64,000 nucleotides of DNA, taken from Desulfopila_A sp964446655. Lineage in GTDB: Bacteria; Desulfobacterota; Desulfobulbia; Desulfobulbales; Desulfocapsaceae. Position numbers and translations under genes: made by a program. Below the pieces are notes generated by a model. It was given only the letters and a program-made list of their open reading frames with translations, was not told the origin of the DNA and searched no databases. The stretch lies in NCBI GenBank assembly GCA_964446655.1, contig CAYUPL010000004.1:47854-111853 (forward strand). Reading direction: 5' to 3'. This document shows, in pieces, positions 53,582 through 62,134 of this stretch (the first letter of the stretch is position 1; each line of letters opens with the position of its first letter).

Positions 53582-54754
53582 TCAGCCAAGCAAAAAGGAT
53601 GATTCCCTGTAATGCGGCTTCGAGCCCATCCGCAGCCGGAATTTTTCCAGGCTATGACAGGCCTCGTCGTTTAAACCAAGCACTTCCGGGCGTCTGCTGA
53701 GCCCGGAAAACAGAGCCTTGACCACTTCCGAGTCGAAATGTCGCCCACCTTCACTGGCGAGATGTTGAGCGGCATCCATGATGGACATGGCGGCGAGATG
53801 CCGTCTGCCGGCCAGCATGGTTTCGAAGGCATCGCATGTTGTCAGTATCCTCGCGCCCAACGGAATATCCTGCCCTTTCAGCCCATCGGGATAGCCGCTG
53901 CCGTCATAGCGCTCATGGTGATGAAGGATGAGCGGTTCGACATCGCTGAGGAAATTGAGTGGTTTGGTGATTTTCGCTCCAAGCTCAGGATGCTTGCGTA
54001 CCACATCCATCTCGCTTTTAGAGAGGATGCCGAGGCGCTGCAGAATAGTGTCTTCCATGCCGATTTTGCCTATATCGTGCAGCATACCGCCATGATAGAT
54101 AGTCTCAACCTCAGCATCATTCAAGCCCATCTCTTGCGCTACCAATCGTGCCAGGCCGGCGACCCGCATCGAGTGGCCGTGGGTCTGTTCATCCTTGGCC
54201 TCCAAGGCCATGGCAAGCACCTCAACCATCCGTCGCATGTTGACGATCATTTCTTCGTCATAGTTAATGGCTTTCTGCAGGGCGATGGCACCCTGTTCCC
54301 CAAGGGCCGAGACCAATTCAAAATCATCGTCGCTCAGAGGTCGATGGTCGTGGAAATAAATGGCGAGGATGCCTTCGAGCGGCCCGGTAATCTCGAAGAA
54401 GAGTCCGGAGATTGAGCCTACGCGCCTTTTGCCCAACCGCTCGAGATTGGGAATACGGGGGTCGTTTCTGGCATCACCGATAAAGCACAGTGGGCCGTTG
54501 TTTTGAGTGAAAATGGAGGTCAGGGTGGCAAAATCCATCTCCTCCAGACTGCGATAGGAAAAGCCGCAGGAGTATTTGGTGACGATGGTTTGCCTGTCGC
54601 TGTCGACAATCCAGTAGATACATCCTTTGGCAGAGAGAAGATCCTTGATATGAGTGACAATATTGTGGAGAATATCCGGGCTCTTGCCACCCGAGTGGAT
54701 CGCCTTGCTGATCTGACTGAAAATATGGAAAAAAGCCTTGTACCCATCACTCAT
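53582..54754 (-). CDS. GAF/HD-GYP phosphodiesterase-like protein
   Basis: 390 residues from ATG 54754. A GTG at 54763 overlapping the upstream stop is an alternative. GAF domain (about 15-165) with CIYWIVDSDRQTIVTKYSCG. HD-GYP domain (about 175-345) with HGHSMRVAGLA, HDIGKIG and HHHERYDGSGYPDGL, the complete metal-binding and GYP signature of c-di-GMP phosphodiesterases. It lowers c-di-GMP in response to a ligand of the GAF domain. It sits 5 bp after an acyl-CoA synthetase gene and is followed by the Cache-DUF294 gene. Confidence 0.88.
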   Translation of the reverse strand: MSDGYKAFFHIFSQISKAIHSGGKSPDILHNIVTHIKDLLSAKGCIYWIVDSDRQTIVTKYSCGFSYRSLEEMDFATLTSIFTQNNGPLCFIGDARNDPRIPNLERLGKRRVGSISGLFFEITGPLEGILAIYFHDHRPLSDDDFELVSALGEQGAIALQKAINYDEEMIVNMRRMVEVLAMALEAKDEQTHGHSMRVAGLARLVAQEMGLNDAEVETIYHGGMLHDIGKIGMEDTILQRLGILSKSEMDVVRKHPELGAKITKPLNFLSDVEPLILHHHERYDGSGYPDGLKGQDIPLGARILTTCDAFETMLAGRRHLAAMSIMDAAQHLASEGGRHFDSEVVKALFSGLSRRPEVLGLNDEACHSLEKFRLRMGSKPHYRESSFLLG

Positions 54755-54759
54755 AGATC

Positions 54760-56406
54760 TCACTCTGCCTGTAGCTGACGTGCCCGGTCCCGCAGGATGA
54801 ATTTCTGCATCTTGCCTGTCGAGGTCTTCGGTAATGAACCGAAAACCACCTTTCTCGGGATTTTGAAGCCGGCCAATTGACTGCGACAGAAGGTGATTAT
54901 TTCTTCCTCGTCTATCTCCTTTTCACCTTGTTTCAGGGTGATGAAGGCGCAGGGTGTCTCGCCCCATTTGTCGTGGGGCTGAGCGACGACCGCCACCTCC
55001 ATGACCGCCGGATGCCGGTAGAGCACGTCTTCAATTTCAATGGTCGAAATGTTTTCGCCACCGGAAATAATAATGTCCTTGGAGCGATCCTTGATTTCCA
55101 TGTAGCCGTTTTCATGCCAAACAGCCAGGTCACCGCTGTGGAACCAGCCACCGGCGAAGGCCTCTTCGGTGGCGCCGGGGTTTTTCAGATATCCTTTCAT
55201 GACAACGTTGCCACGCATGAATATCTCCCCGATGGTACGACCATCTTGAGGAACCGGCTCCAGTGTTGTCGGATCAGCCACCATCAGGCCTTCAAGCATC
55301 GGGTACCGTATTCCCTGACGGGACTTCAGCTGTGCCCGTTGGCGCAGTCCCAGACCATCCCATTCATGATGCCAGGCACAGACCACCGAAGGGCCATAGG
55401 TTTCGGTCAGGCCGTAGGTGTGGGTGATGTCAAAGTTCATATCCTGCATTCCTTCGATGACCGCCGCCGGTGGTGCTGCGCCGGCAGTCATGGCTTTGAC
55501 CGCATGGGAGATACCCTCTTTCATTGCCGCGGGGGCATTTTTTAAAAGGTTCATAACGATTGGCGCACCGCAGAAATGATCGACTTTTTCCTGTTTGATC
55601 AGATCGAAAATGGCATCGGCCCGCACCTGACGCAGGCAGACATTGGTGCCGACGGTGGCGGCGATGGTCCAGGGAAAACACCAGCCATTACAGTGAAACA
55701 TCGGCAGGGTCCAGAGGTAGACGGGATGCAGACCCATATCCCAGACCAGGGCATTGCTGATGGCATTGAGGTAGGCGCCGCGATGGTGATAGACCACGCC
55801 CTTGGGGTTGCCGGTGGTGCCGGAGGTATAATTGAGGCTTATGGCCTGCCATTCGTCTTCGGGGAACTGCCAGGCAAACTGAGGGTCTCCTGAGGAAAGC
55901 AGTGCTTCATACTCCAGCGAACCCAGGTTTTCTCCACCGCTGAAGAGGGGGTCATTGACATCGATTATCAGCGGCTTTTTTTCTTCCGGCAGCAGTGTCA
56001 GGGCTTCGCTGATGGTTGTGGAGAACTCCCGGTCGGTGAACAGAATCTTGGCTTCACCATGTTGCAGCATGAAGGCGATAGTCTTGGCGTCCAGTCGAAT
56101 ATTCATGGTGTTGAGTGTCGCACCACACATTGGTATGCCGAAATGGGCCTCGTACATCTCCGGAATATTGGGCAGCATGAGCGCCACGGTGTCGCCATAA
56201 CCTATGCCCCGTTGCTGCAGAGCGGAAGCCAGCTGCCGGCTGCGCCGGTAGGTGGTGGCCCAGTCACGTCGGATTTCGCCATGGATAAGGGCGGGGTAGT
56301 GCGGATAGACTGCGGCGGCCCTTTCGATAAAATTCAGGGGAGTCAGGGAAACATGGTTGGCGCTGTTGCGGTCAAGACCGGTTTCGTAAATGTTACTGGT
56401 GCTCAT
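54760..56406 (-). CDS. AMP-forming acyl-CoA synthetase
   Basis: 548 residues. AMP-binding motifs are LNYTSGTTGNPKGVVYHH, THTYGLTETYGPSV and GWFHSGDLAVWHENGYMEIKDRSKD. The catalytic Lys lies in SLPKTSTGKMQKF. The sequence resembles medium-chain and methylmercaptopropionate-type acyl-CoA ligases. It activates a carboxylic acid to acyl-CoA in the cytoplasm, with the substrate not resolvable. It lies downstream of the actP-DUF485 pair with a 236-bp spacer holding two hairpins, so uptake and activation of a short organic acid could be coupled. Confidence 0.88.
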   Translation of the reverse strand: MSTSNIYETGLDRNSANHVSLTPLNFIERAAAVYPHYPALIHGEIRRDWATTYRRSRQLASALQQRGIGYGDTVALMLPNIPEMYEAHFGIPMCGATLNTMNIRLDAKTIAFMLQHGEAKILFTDREFSTTISEALTLLPEEKKPLIIDVNDPLFSGGENLGSLEYEALLSSGDPQFAWQFPEDEWQAISLNYTSGTTGNPKGVVYHHRGAYLNAISNALVWDMGLHPVYLWTLPMFHCNGWCFPWTIAATVGTNVCLRQVRADAIFDLIKQEKVDHFCGAPIVMNLLKNAPAAMKEGISHAVKAMTAGAAPPAAVIEGMQDMNFDITHTYGLTETYGPSVVCAWHHEWDGLGLRQRAQLKSRQGIRYPMLEGLMVADPTTLEPVPQDGRTIGEIFMRGNVVMKGYLKNPGATEEAFAGGWFHSGDLAVWHENGYMEIKDRSKDIIISGGENISTIEIEDVLYRHPAVMEVAVVAQPHDKWGETPCAFITLKQGEKEIDEEEIITFCRSQLAGFKIPRKVVFGSLPKTSTGKMQKFILRDRARQLQAE

Positions 56407-56548
56407 GTAGATATCCTCCGGGATGGTTTTGCTCTGTTGCTGTTACGTGTTTTCTTAGAAATAGCCAAGCTGAAATCGAGTCGACGGAACCTTGGCGGAC
56501 CACATAGATACATGGCCGGGTTTGCCTTCCTGGCGGAAAAGCATAAAC

Positions 56549-56624
56549 GGCTATCTTCCACCGTGATAATGCGAAAGATAGCCGGACTTCATTGCAGGAG
56601 GTGCTGGGCCCGCCGGCAATGAAG
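56549..56624. repeat. Two adjacent hairpins between actP and acyl-CoA synthetase genes
   Basis: GGCTATCTT (56549-56557) pairs with AAGATAGCC (56575-56583). CTTCATTGC (56587-56595) pairs with GCAATGAAG (56616-56624). Both lie just beyond the actP stop and could end or attenuate its transcript. Neither has a strong T-run. Confidence 0.45.
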
Positions 56625-56642
56625 ATGGTGGGGGGAAAGCTT

Positions 56643-58310
56643 TCAGTGCTTGCTTGATCCTGAAGACCCAAAGCCGGTCTGGGCGCGCACATACTGATCT
56701 TTCCAGAGTTCTTTTTCTTCCGCGGCCGAGAGGCTGTTATCGGTCACAGACATGATATAGGCAAGGCCGAAGGCGATCGGCATGGCGAAAAGAGCCGGCT
56801 GGGTATAGGGGAACAGGGCCTTCTCAAACCCCAGTACCGTCACCCACACCGATTGTGAGAAGAGGACGCATAGGACTGCGGAAACAACGCCCCCGTAACC
56901 ACCCCATAACGCTCCGCGGGTGGTCAAACCTTTCCAGTACATGGAGAGAATCAGGACCGGGAAGTTGGCGGCGGCGGCGACACCGAAGGCCAGGCCGACC
57001 ATGAAGGCGATATTCATCGATTCAAAGGCGATGCCTAGAACAACGGCGATCATGCCGAGGCCGACAACGGCGATCCGGGAAACTCGAACTTCTTCCTGCT
57101 CGGTGGCTGTACCCTTCTTGATAACCCGTGAATAGATATCATGTGAAATGGCTGCGGCGCCGGCTAGAGCGAGACCGGCGACAACGGCGAGAATAGTGGC
57201 GAAAGCTACGGCTGCCAGGAAGCCCAGAAGCATATTGCCGCCGACGGAGTAGGCCAGGTGCATGGCCACCATGTTACCACCGCCGATCAGCTTGCCGCCG
57301 ATGTCGCCGCCTTCGAAAAATTCCGGGTTCTGGCCGACGATAACAACCGCGCACAGACCCATGATGAAGATGACGTTGAAGAAGTAGCCGACAAATCCGT
57401 TGGCGTACAGTACGGATTTTCGCGCCTCTTTGGCGTTATTGACGGTAAAGAAGCGCATCAGGATATGGGGCAGGCCCGCGGTACCGAACATCAGACCGAG
57501 ACCCAGTGAAATAGCGGTTACCGGGTCGGACAGAAGGCTTCCCGGCTCCATCAGTTTTGGTCCGAGCTTGTGGACCGCCTCTGCTTGGGTAAAAAGTTCC
57601 GTCAGAGAAAAACCGAATTGGCTGAAGGCCAGAATGACGACGAGTGTGCCACCGAAGAGCAGCAGGCAGGCCTTGATGATCTGCACCCAGGTGGTGGCCA
57701 TCATACCGCCGAAGGCAACGTAGGTAACCATGAGGATTCCGACGATAAAGATGGCTATGTTGTAATCGAGACCGAAAAGCAGCTTGATCAACTGTCCGGC
57801 GCCAACCATCTGGGCAATGAGGTAGAAAATAACGACAACCAGGGAGGAGATGGCGGCCATGGTGCGCACGCTGCCCTGGTTGAGGCGGTAGGAGGTGATG
57901 TCGGCAAAGGTATAACGGCCGAGATTACGCAATCTCTCCGCCATGAGAAAGAGAATGATAGGCCAGCCGGCAAAGAAGGCAAGCATGTAAATGTAGGCAT
58001 CGTATCCTCTGGCATAGGCCATGGCCGACAGGCCGAGAAGGGTCGCGGCCGACATATAGTCACCGGCTATGGCCAGGCCGTTCTGGAAGCCGGTTATACC
58101 GCCGCCGGCGGTATAAAAATCATTGGTGGTCTTGGTTCGCTTGGAAGCCCAGTAGGTGATACAGAGGGTTATGGCGACAAAGAACAGAAACATGGCAATG
58201 GCGTGCCAGTTGGTTGCTTGTTTGGCGGTTTCAGCCACTGCAGGGCCCGCGGCATGGGCAAGGCCGGTTGATGTCAGCAGAAAGATCATGACTGTCGATA
58301 AATGTCTCAT
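56643..58310 (-). CDS. actP: Cation/acetate symporter ActP (solute:sodium symporter family)
   Basis: 555 residues with a cleavable N-terminal signal (MRHLSTVMIFLLTSTGLAHA) and 13 transmembrane helices. Family motifs are FYTAGGGITGFQNGLAIAGDYMSAATLLG and GTAGLPHILMRFFTVNNAKEARKS, here given in part. It imports acetate or related short carboxylates with Na+ or H+. Its start overlaps the DUF485 gene by 4 nt, the standard yjcH-actP pairing. Confidence 0.92.
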   Translation of the reverse strand: MRHLSTVMIFLLTSTGLAHAAGPAVAETAKQATNWHAIAMFLFFVAITLCITYWASKRTKTTNDFYTAGGGITGFQNGLAIAGDYMSAATLLGLSAMAYARGYDAYIYMLAFFAGWPIILFLMAERLRNLGRYTFADITSYRLNQGSVRTMAAISSLVVVIFYLIAQMVGAGQLIKLLFGLDYNIAIFIVGILMVTYVAFGGMMATTWVQIIKACLLLFGGTLVVILAFSQFGFSLTELFTQAEAVHKLGPKLMEPGSLLSDPVTAISLGLGLMFGTAGLPHILMRFFTVNNAKEARKSVLYANGFVGYFFNVIFIMGLCAVVIVGQNPEFFEGGDIGGKLIGGGNMVAMHLAYSVGGNMLLGFLAAVAFATILAVVAGLALAGAAAISHDIYSRVIKKGTATEQEEVRVSRIAVVGLGMIAVVLGIAFESMNIAFMVGLAFGVAAAANFPVLILSMYWKGLTTRGALWGGYGGVVSAVLCVLFSQSVWVTVLGFEKALFPYTQPALFAMPIAFGLAYIMSVTDNSLSAAEEKELWKDQYVRAQTGFGSSGSSKH

Positions 58311-58630
58311 AATATATCCATCTCCTGGGCTTCTTTAATAAGATCCTGAGTCATCTCGTCAAACTCAGTGTTGGCGCGATAGACGTAGTACAGTGTCGTA
58401 AGCCAGAAAAAGACAAAGAGGAACAACTCGACGGTGTAGCCGATCGGCCACATTGATTCTTCAGCGATTTTTTTGCCCAGCACTCCGGGAGCGAAGGCGA
58501 TAAACATGAAATACCCGTAGAACATAACCAGGACGATGATCGACAAGGTCCATTGGAAACGTCCTCGTACTGTAACCAGTTTCTGGAATTTAGGATTGCT
58601 CCGCATCCGTTCATACATCTCACTTGACAT
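58307..58630 (-). CDS. DUF485 (YjcH-like) inner-membrane protein
   Basis: 107 residues from ATG 58630, with GGGAGG upstream; an upstream in-frame extension is less likely. Two transmembrane helices (LSIIVLVMFYGYFMFIAFAP and VELFLFVFFWLTTLYYVY). DUF485 proteins are encoded directly before ActP and are thought to assist it. It overlaps actP by 4 nt and is the first gene of that operon. Confidence 0.9.
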   Translation of the reverse strand: MSSEMYERMRSNPKFQKLVTVRGRFQWTLSIIVLVMFYGYFMFIAFAPGVLGKKIAEESMWPIGYTVELFLFVFFWLTTLYYVYRANTEFDEMTQDLIKEAQEMDIL

Positions 58631-59980
58631 ACGACCTCCCTTTTTTGATTGTGTCGATACCGCTGAAGAAGTGAGAACGCGCCGGCCAATCTGTTTTCGC
58701 AAAGTTAAGAAAAAAAGATTGTCTGTTTCTCCTCTGTTTTCAGTTCTTCAGCCCTTCATGAAGCATGAATAGCCAGTAATTGTCCCATTCCGGTCAAGCA
58801 GTATCGATCCGCTTTCAGGGGATGGGTGGGAAAGCAGGGTGGCATAATGTTCTTCTCCCGACGCCTCCGACAATTGAAAAGAGGCAAAAAGAGAGTGAGA
58901 TCGAAAAGAGTTTTAAAAGAAATAATGTTGCCCCTGTAGTGAGCAGGCAGCAGAGTATGTCTTGATATTGATCGCAAGTTGAAAAGGTGATGCGGGAAAA
59001 CCGGAGGTGGCGGCGTCTGCGTCAATGAAGCGAATGTTGCCGGCGGTGCGGGAGTGGCGCAGAACAGTATTCTACATCTCAATGTATCCATAATCCGGCT
59101 GAGTCAGAAATGAATGTGCAATTAAATATATTCTTCTTCGTTATATAAAAGTCAGTTATTTTAAATTGTTAGGCCATGTAAAACGGCTTTGTTTTTTCGT
59201 ACTATGTGATGATGGCTCATAAAATTAATTGAAGTAAAAAGTTAAGTCAAGTCATAATTTGGGCAAAGTGTAATCATGTTCTCTTTATAACTTTCAGATG
59301 CACCTGTATTTGGCACTAATAACTTAATAATACGTCATAAAAACTATTTAAATGCTCTGTAATAAGAGTTGGTATCATTTTAGTCCCCGGCAGATGGTGT
59401 TACTCCTGTCAGCAGTATTTGTTCTCTAACTAACGTAAATAATGATAAAAAAATAACTCACCCCCTGGTGTTGCGTCGGTTGGTGGAGGTCGTTTGCGTA
59501 TTTGACGATGCGACAGGCTGTTGTCTGCCTGTTCACGGCCGGGTGTCAGTAGATTTATGTGGCTGCCGGTCAGATTTATTGCAGTTAGGAAGTGTCAGGC
59601 GACTCTTTTTGGGCCTGGGTTGATCGGCGTTATATAAGAATAAATGAAATAAGGGGAAAGCGAAAGTGATGACAGTGGGCGGTGTAACAATGTTCTTGTA
59701 ATGGTGCTTTGGTTAGTTGAATCCTGATGGTAAATGTTTGAAAAGATAGTTTTAAAATTGCCATTCAGGCCAATAACGAAAGTTTGTTGACGCGGAAGTC
59801 CCGGTAGTGGCAGTCGGTATGTGCTGCTGATATCCTGCCTGGTAATTATTTATCGCCGCATTCCTTTGGAAAAGTGGCGATGCGGCATAGCTGTAATGTG
59901 GCAATGCTGAAGTGTCTTTTTTATTTTGGCGCTGCAGCCAGTCGCCATAGCTTGGGGGCGCGAACCGTTTGGGGGCTGGA

Positions 59981-59990
59981 ACAAAAATGT
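59981..59990. promoter_or_regulatory. ACA-N4-TGT element upstream of nifA
   Basis: ACAAAAATGT, within GAACAAAAATGTAAA, is identical over ACAAAAATGTA to the element upstream of amtB. It is centred about 90 bp before the nifA sigma-54 element. Its role as an activator site is inferred. Confidence 0.45.
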
Positions 59991-60068
59991 AAATAAAGCC
60001 GAGTTCTGTTGTGTTGCAAACGATGGTGTTTGGAGGGTAATGCTTGCAAAACAGGTATTTATGTTGTG

Positions 60069-60083
60069 TGGCACAAGGATTGC
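60069..60083 (+). promoter_or_regulatory. Sigma-54 promoter of nifA
   Basis: TGGCACAAGGATTGC matches TGGCAC-N5-TTGC perfectly and lies 64-78 bp before the nifA start. It implies that nifA itself is activated by an enhancer-binding protein, either NtrC-type or NifA. Confidence 0.85.
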
Positions 60084-60146
60084 TTGAGATGGTTTTTGTC
60101 TGCTTTGCAATTATTATCAGAGGTGCTGGAGCGCCGGAGGGAAAAG

Positions 60147-61748
60147 ATGAAATCTATTGACTATGGCCATGTATCGTCGGGAAATGCAACTCAGGGCTTA
60201 GAGTTGTCGGCGCTGCACAGAATTACCGAGCTCATAGGGAGTGCGGTAGATCTTGAGAGCACTCTGGAGCGAATTCTCGAGGTGCTGAATGACACATTAA
60301 AGATGGAGCGCGCCACATTGCTGCTTTATGATGATTCGAAACAGAGCTTAGTTATTACGGCATCTTGTGGTTTGTCCGAGGCGGAGGAGATGCGCGGAGT
60401 TTATCGGCCCGATGAGGGTGTCATCGGCCAGATATTCCGCACCCGTTCCCCCTTTGTTGTGCCGGATATTCAGAGTGAGCCGCTGTTTTTGAACAGAACC
60501 GGCGCCAGAACAGGTGTAAACCGTGCCACCGTCTCGTTTCTTGGGGTGCCGGTTACGGTCAACGGAAAACCGGAGGGGGTTCTCACTGTTGATCGCCTCT
60601 TTGGTGACGAAGTGTCTTTTGAGGAGGATATCCGTTTTCTGACGGTACTGGCGACTCTGGTAGCGCAGTTTCTCACTCTGCATAAAGAAATTGAAAAAAA
60701 AGAAGCCAGGCTGATTGAGGAAAACGAATCTCTGAAGGCGAGAATACACCGGATCCATGACGGTCACTATATAATAGGTCATTCCAAACCGATGCAGGAG
60801 GTTTTCAGTATTATAGCTAAGGTGTCGAAAAGTAATGTTACCGCATTGCTGCTCGGTGAATCCGGCACGGGGAAGGAGCTTGTCGCCAGGGCCATTCATG
60901 AAGGCAGCGACAGAAAGAATGAGGCCTTTATCAAGGTGAACTGTGCCGCCTTGCCGGAAACGCTTCTTGAGAGTGAACTTTTCGGCCATGAAAGAGGTGC
61001 GTTTACCGGGGCGCATGCTATTCGTCCCGGCAGGTTTGAATTGGCAGACGGCGGCTCTATTTTTTTAGACGAGATTGGTGAAATGCCTCTTGCACTACAG
61101 GCGAAGATGCTGCGTGTTCTTCAGGAGAAGCAGTTTGAACGTCTTGGCGGAACAAAGACGTTTGAGGTGGATGTGCGGGTTGTGGCCGCCACCAATGTCA
61201 GTTTGGAAGAGGCGGTGGCGCAGGGCAGGTTCCGAGCCGATCTCTACTATCGCCTCAATGTTGTTCCCGTGGTGTTACCGCCTCTGCGGGAGCGAACGGA
61301 TGATATTCCTCTTTTGTTCAACCATTTTCTCAGCAAGAGTAACGAGAGAAACGGTAAGGAGGTAAGAATGACCTCGGATTTTCTTGATTTTATGATGAAA
61401 TATGCCTGGCCGGGAAATGTGCGCGAAATGCAGAATCTGGTGGAGCGGATGGTTATTTTGGCTGAAGGAGATCGACTTGCTCTGGCGGATCTGCCCGTCA
61501 ATATTCGTCATTCGGCTTTGGTGAGCAGGAATACTGCAGAGGTGGGAGCGGTGTCTGCCGGTTCGCATGTTTCCGGACCCGGTAAACTGCTTTCGCAGAT
61601 GGAGAAGGAGGAGATCAGGTCCGCCTTGATGCGCAATGGCTGGGTTCAGGTCCGTGCGGCCCGGGAGCTGGGTCTGACGCAGCGCCAGATGGGGTATCGT
61701 ATAAAGAAATACGGTCTTAATCGCTATGATTCTTTTCGTCAGAAATAG
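60147..61748 (+). CDS. nifA: Nif-specific sigma-54 activator NifA
   Basis: 533 residues from ATG 60147, with CGGAGGG upstream; an open extension to 60009 crosses the promoter and is rejected. GAF domain (about 18-180), a short coiled linker, and an AAA+ sigma-54 domain with Walker A GESGTGKE, the GAFTGA loop (HERGAFTGAHA) and Walker B GGSIFLDEIGE. A C-terminal Fis-type helix-turn-helix has VQVRAARELGLTQRQMGYRIK. It lacks the inter-domain CxxxxC motif of oxygen-sensitive NifA, typical of NifL-type or anaerobe NifA. It would activate the nifH, nifE and possibly amtB promoters. Confidence 0.95.
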   Translation: MKSIDYGHVSSGNATQGLELSALHRITELIGSAVDLESTLERILEVLNDTLKMERATLLLYDDSKQSLVITASCGLSEAEEMRGVYRPDEGVIGQIFRTRSPFVVPDIQSEPLFLNRTGARTGVNRATVSFLGVPVTVNGKPEGVLTVDRLFGDEVSFEEDIRFLTVLATLVAQFLTLHKEIEKKEARLIEENESLKARIHRIHDGHYIIGHSKPMQEVFSIIAKVSKSNVTALLLGESGTGKELVARAIHEGSDRKNEAFIKVNCAALPETLLESELFGHERGAFTGAHAIRPGRFELADGGSIFLDEIGEMPLALQAKMLRVLQEKQFERLGGTKTFEVDVRVVAATNVSLEEAVAQGRFRADLYYRLNVVPVVLPPLRERTDDIPLLFNHFLSKSNERNGKEVRMTSDFLDFMMKYAWPGNVREMQNLVERMVILAEGDRLALADLPVNIRHSALVSRNTAEVGAVSAGSHVSGPGKLLSQMEKEEIRSALMRNGWVQVRAARELGLTQRQMGYRIKKYGLNRYDSFRQK

Positions 61749-61903
61749 CAGCCTGGTTGGCTTCTTTCTGCTTGCCGTTCCATACCGCTTGTGCGATCCG
61801 GGCTGTCGGAGCTGAGTGGAGGGCCGTGGTTTAATAGAGATGTTTTGTCATCTCCCGGGCCGGCTTCTCCGGTTCAGATCGCCATTTCCGCAAGCAAATA
61901 ATG

Positions 61904-61952
61904 TTACAAATATGTAAAATAAATGAACCAATATCTACAAAAATGTAGATAT
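61904..61952. promoter_or_regulatory. Two ACA-N4-TGT inverted repeats upstream of amtB
   Basis: A 9-bp perfect inverted repeat (ATATCTACA at 61931-61939, TGTAGATAT at 61944-61952, spacer AAAA) follows a weaker copy, TTACA-AATA-TGTAA, at 61904-61917. The centres are 31 bp apart, about three helical turns, and the strong site is about 100 bp before the sigma-54-like element. Confidence 0.6.
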
Positions 61953-62035
61953 ATAAAGTTTTGTTGGATAGGTAATGGCTCAAATGTTGGTATAATATTT
62001 TGAAATAATTGAATAAGTGAAATATTATTTGAGTG

Positions 62036-62050
62036 TGGCATGACGATTGT
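62036..62050 (+). promoter_or_regulatory. Sigma-54-like promoter of amtB-glnK
   Basis: TGGCATGACGATTGT keeps the essential GG and TTG with correct spacing but deviates from TGGCAC-N5-TTGC at two positions. It lies about 85 bp before the amtB start. Confidence 0.65.
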
Positions 62051-62134
62051 AAATACCAAGATCAGGTATGGCTGTATTTCTAACTATTCTGCACGATGGT
62101 TGCAGACCTAATTACTATTTCAGGAGGAAATGTT

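Larger units (their letters stand above)
58631..60146. other. 1.5-kb gene-free region between DUF485 and nifA
   Basis: Divergent spacer. The part at 59090-59460 is markedly AT-rich. Short frames at 58756-59091 (minus) and 58780-58965 (plus) have composition unlike proteins and no ribosome binding sites. The last 170 bp hold the nifA regulatory elements. No RNA gene was recognised in the rest. Confidence 0.55.

Noticed and set aside
58756..59091. 111-codon minus-strand frame in the gap upstream of DUF485
   Set aside because: The composition (Pro/Thr/Phe-rich runs) and lack of a start signal suggest a chance frame.
61904..61952. Classical NifA site TGT-N10-ACA upstream of amtB
   Set aside because: No such pair at the right spacing was found. 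Only the ACA-N4-TGT elements are present.
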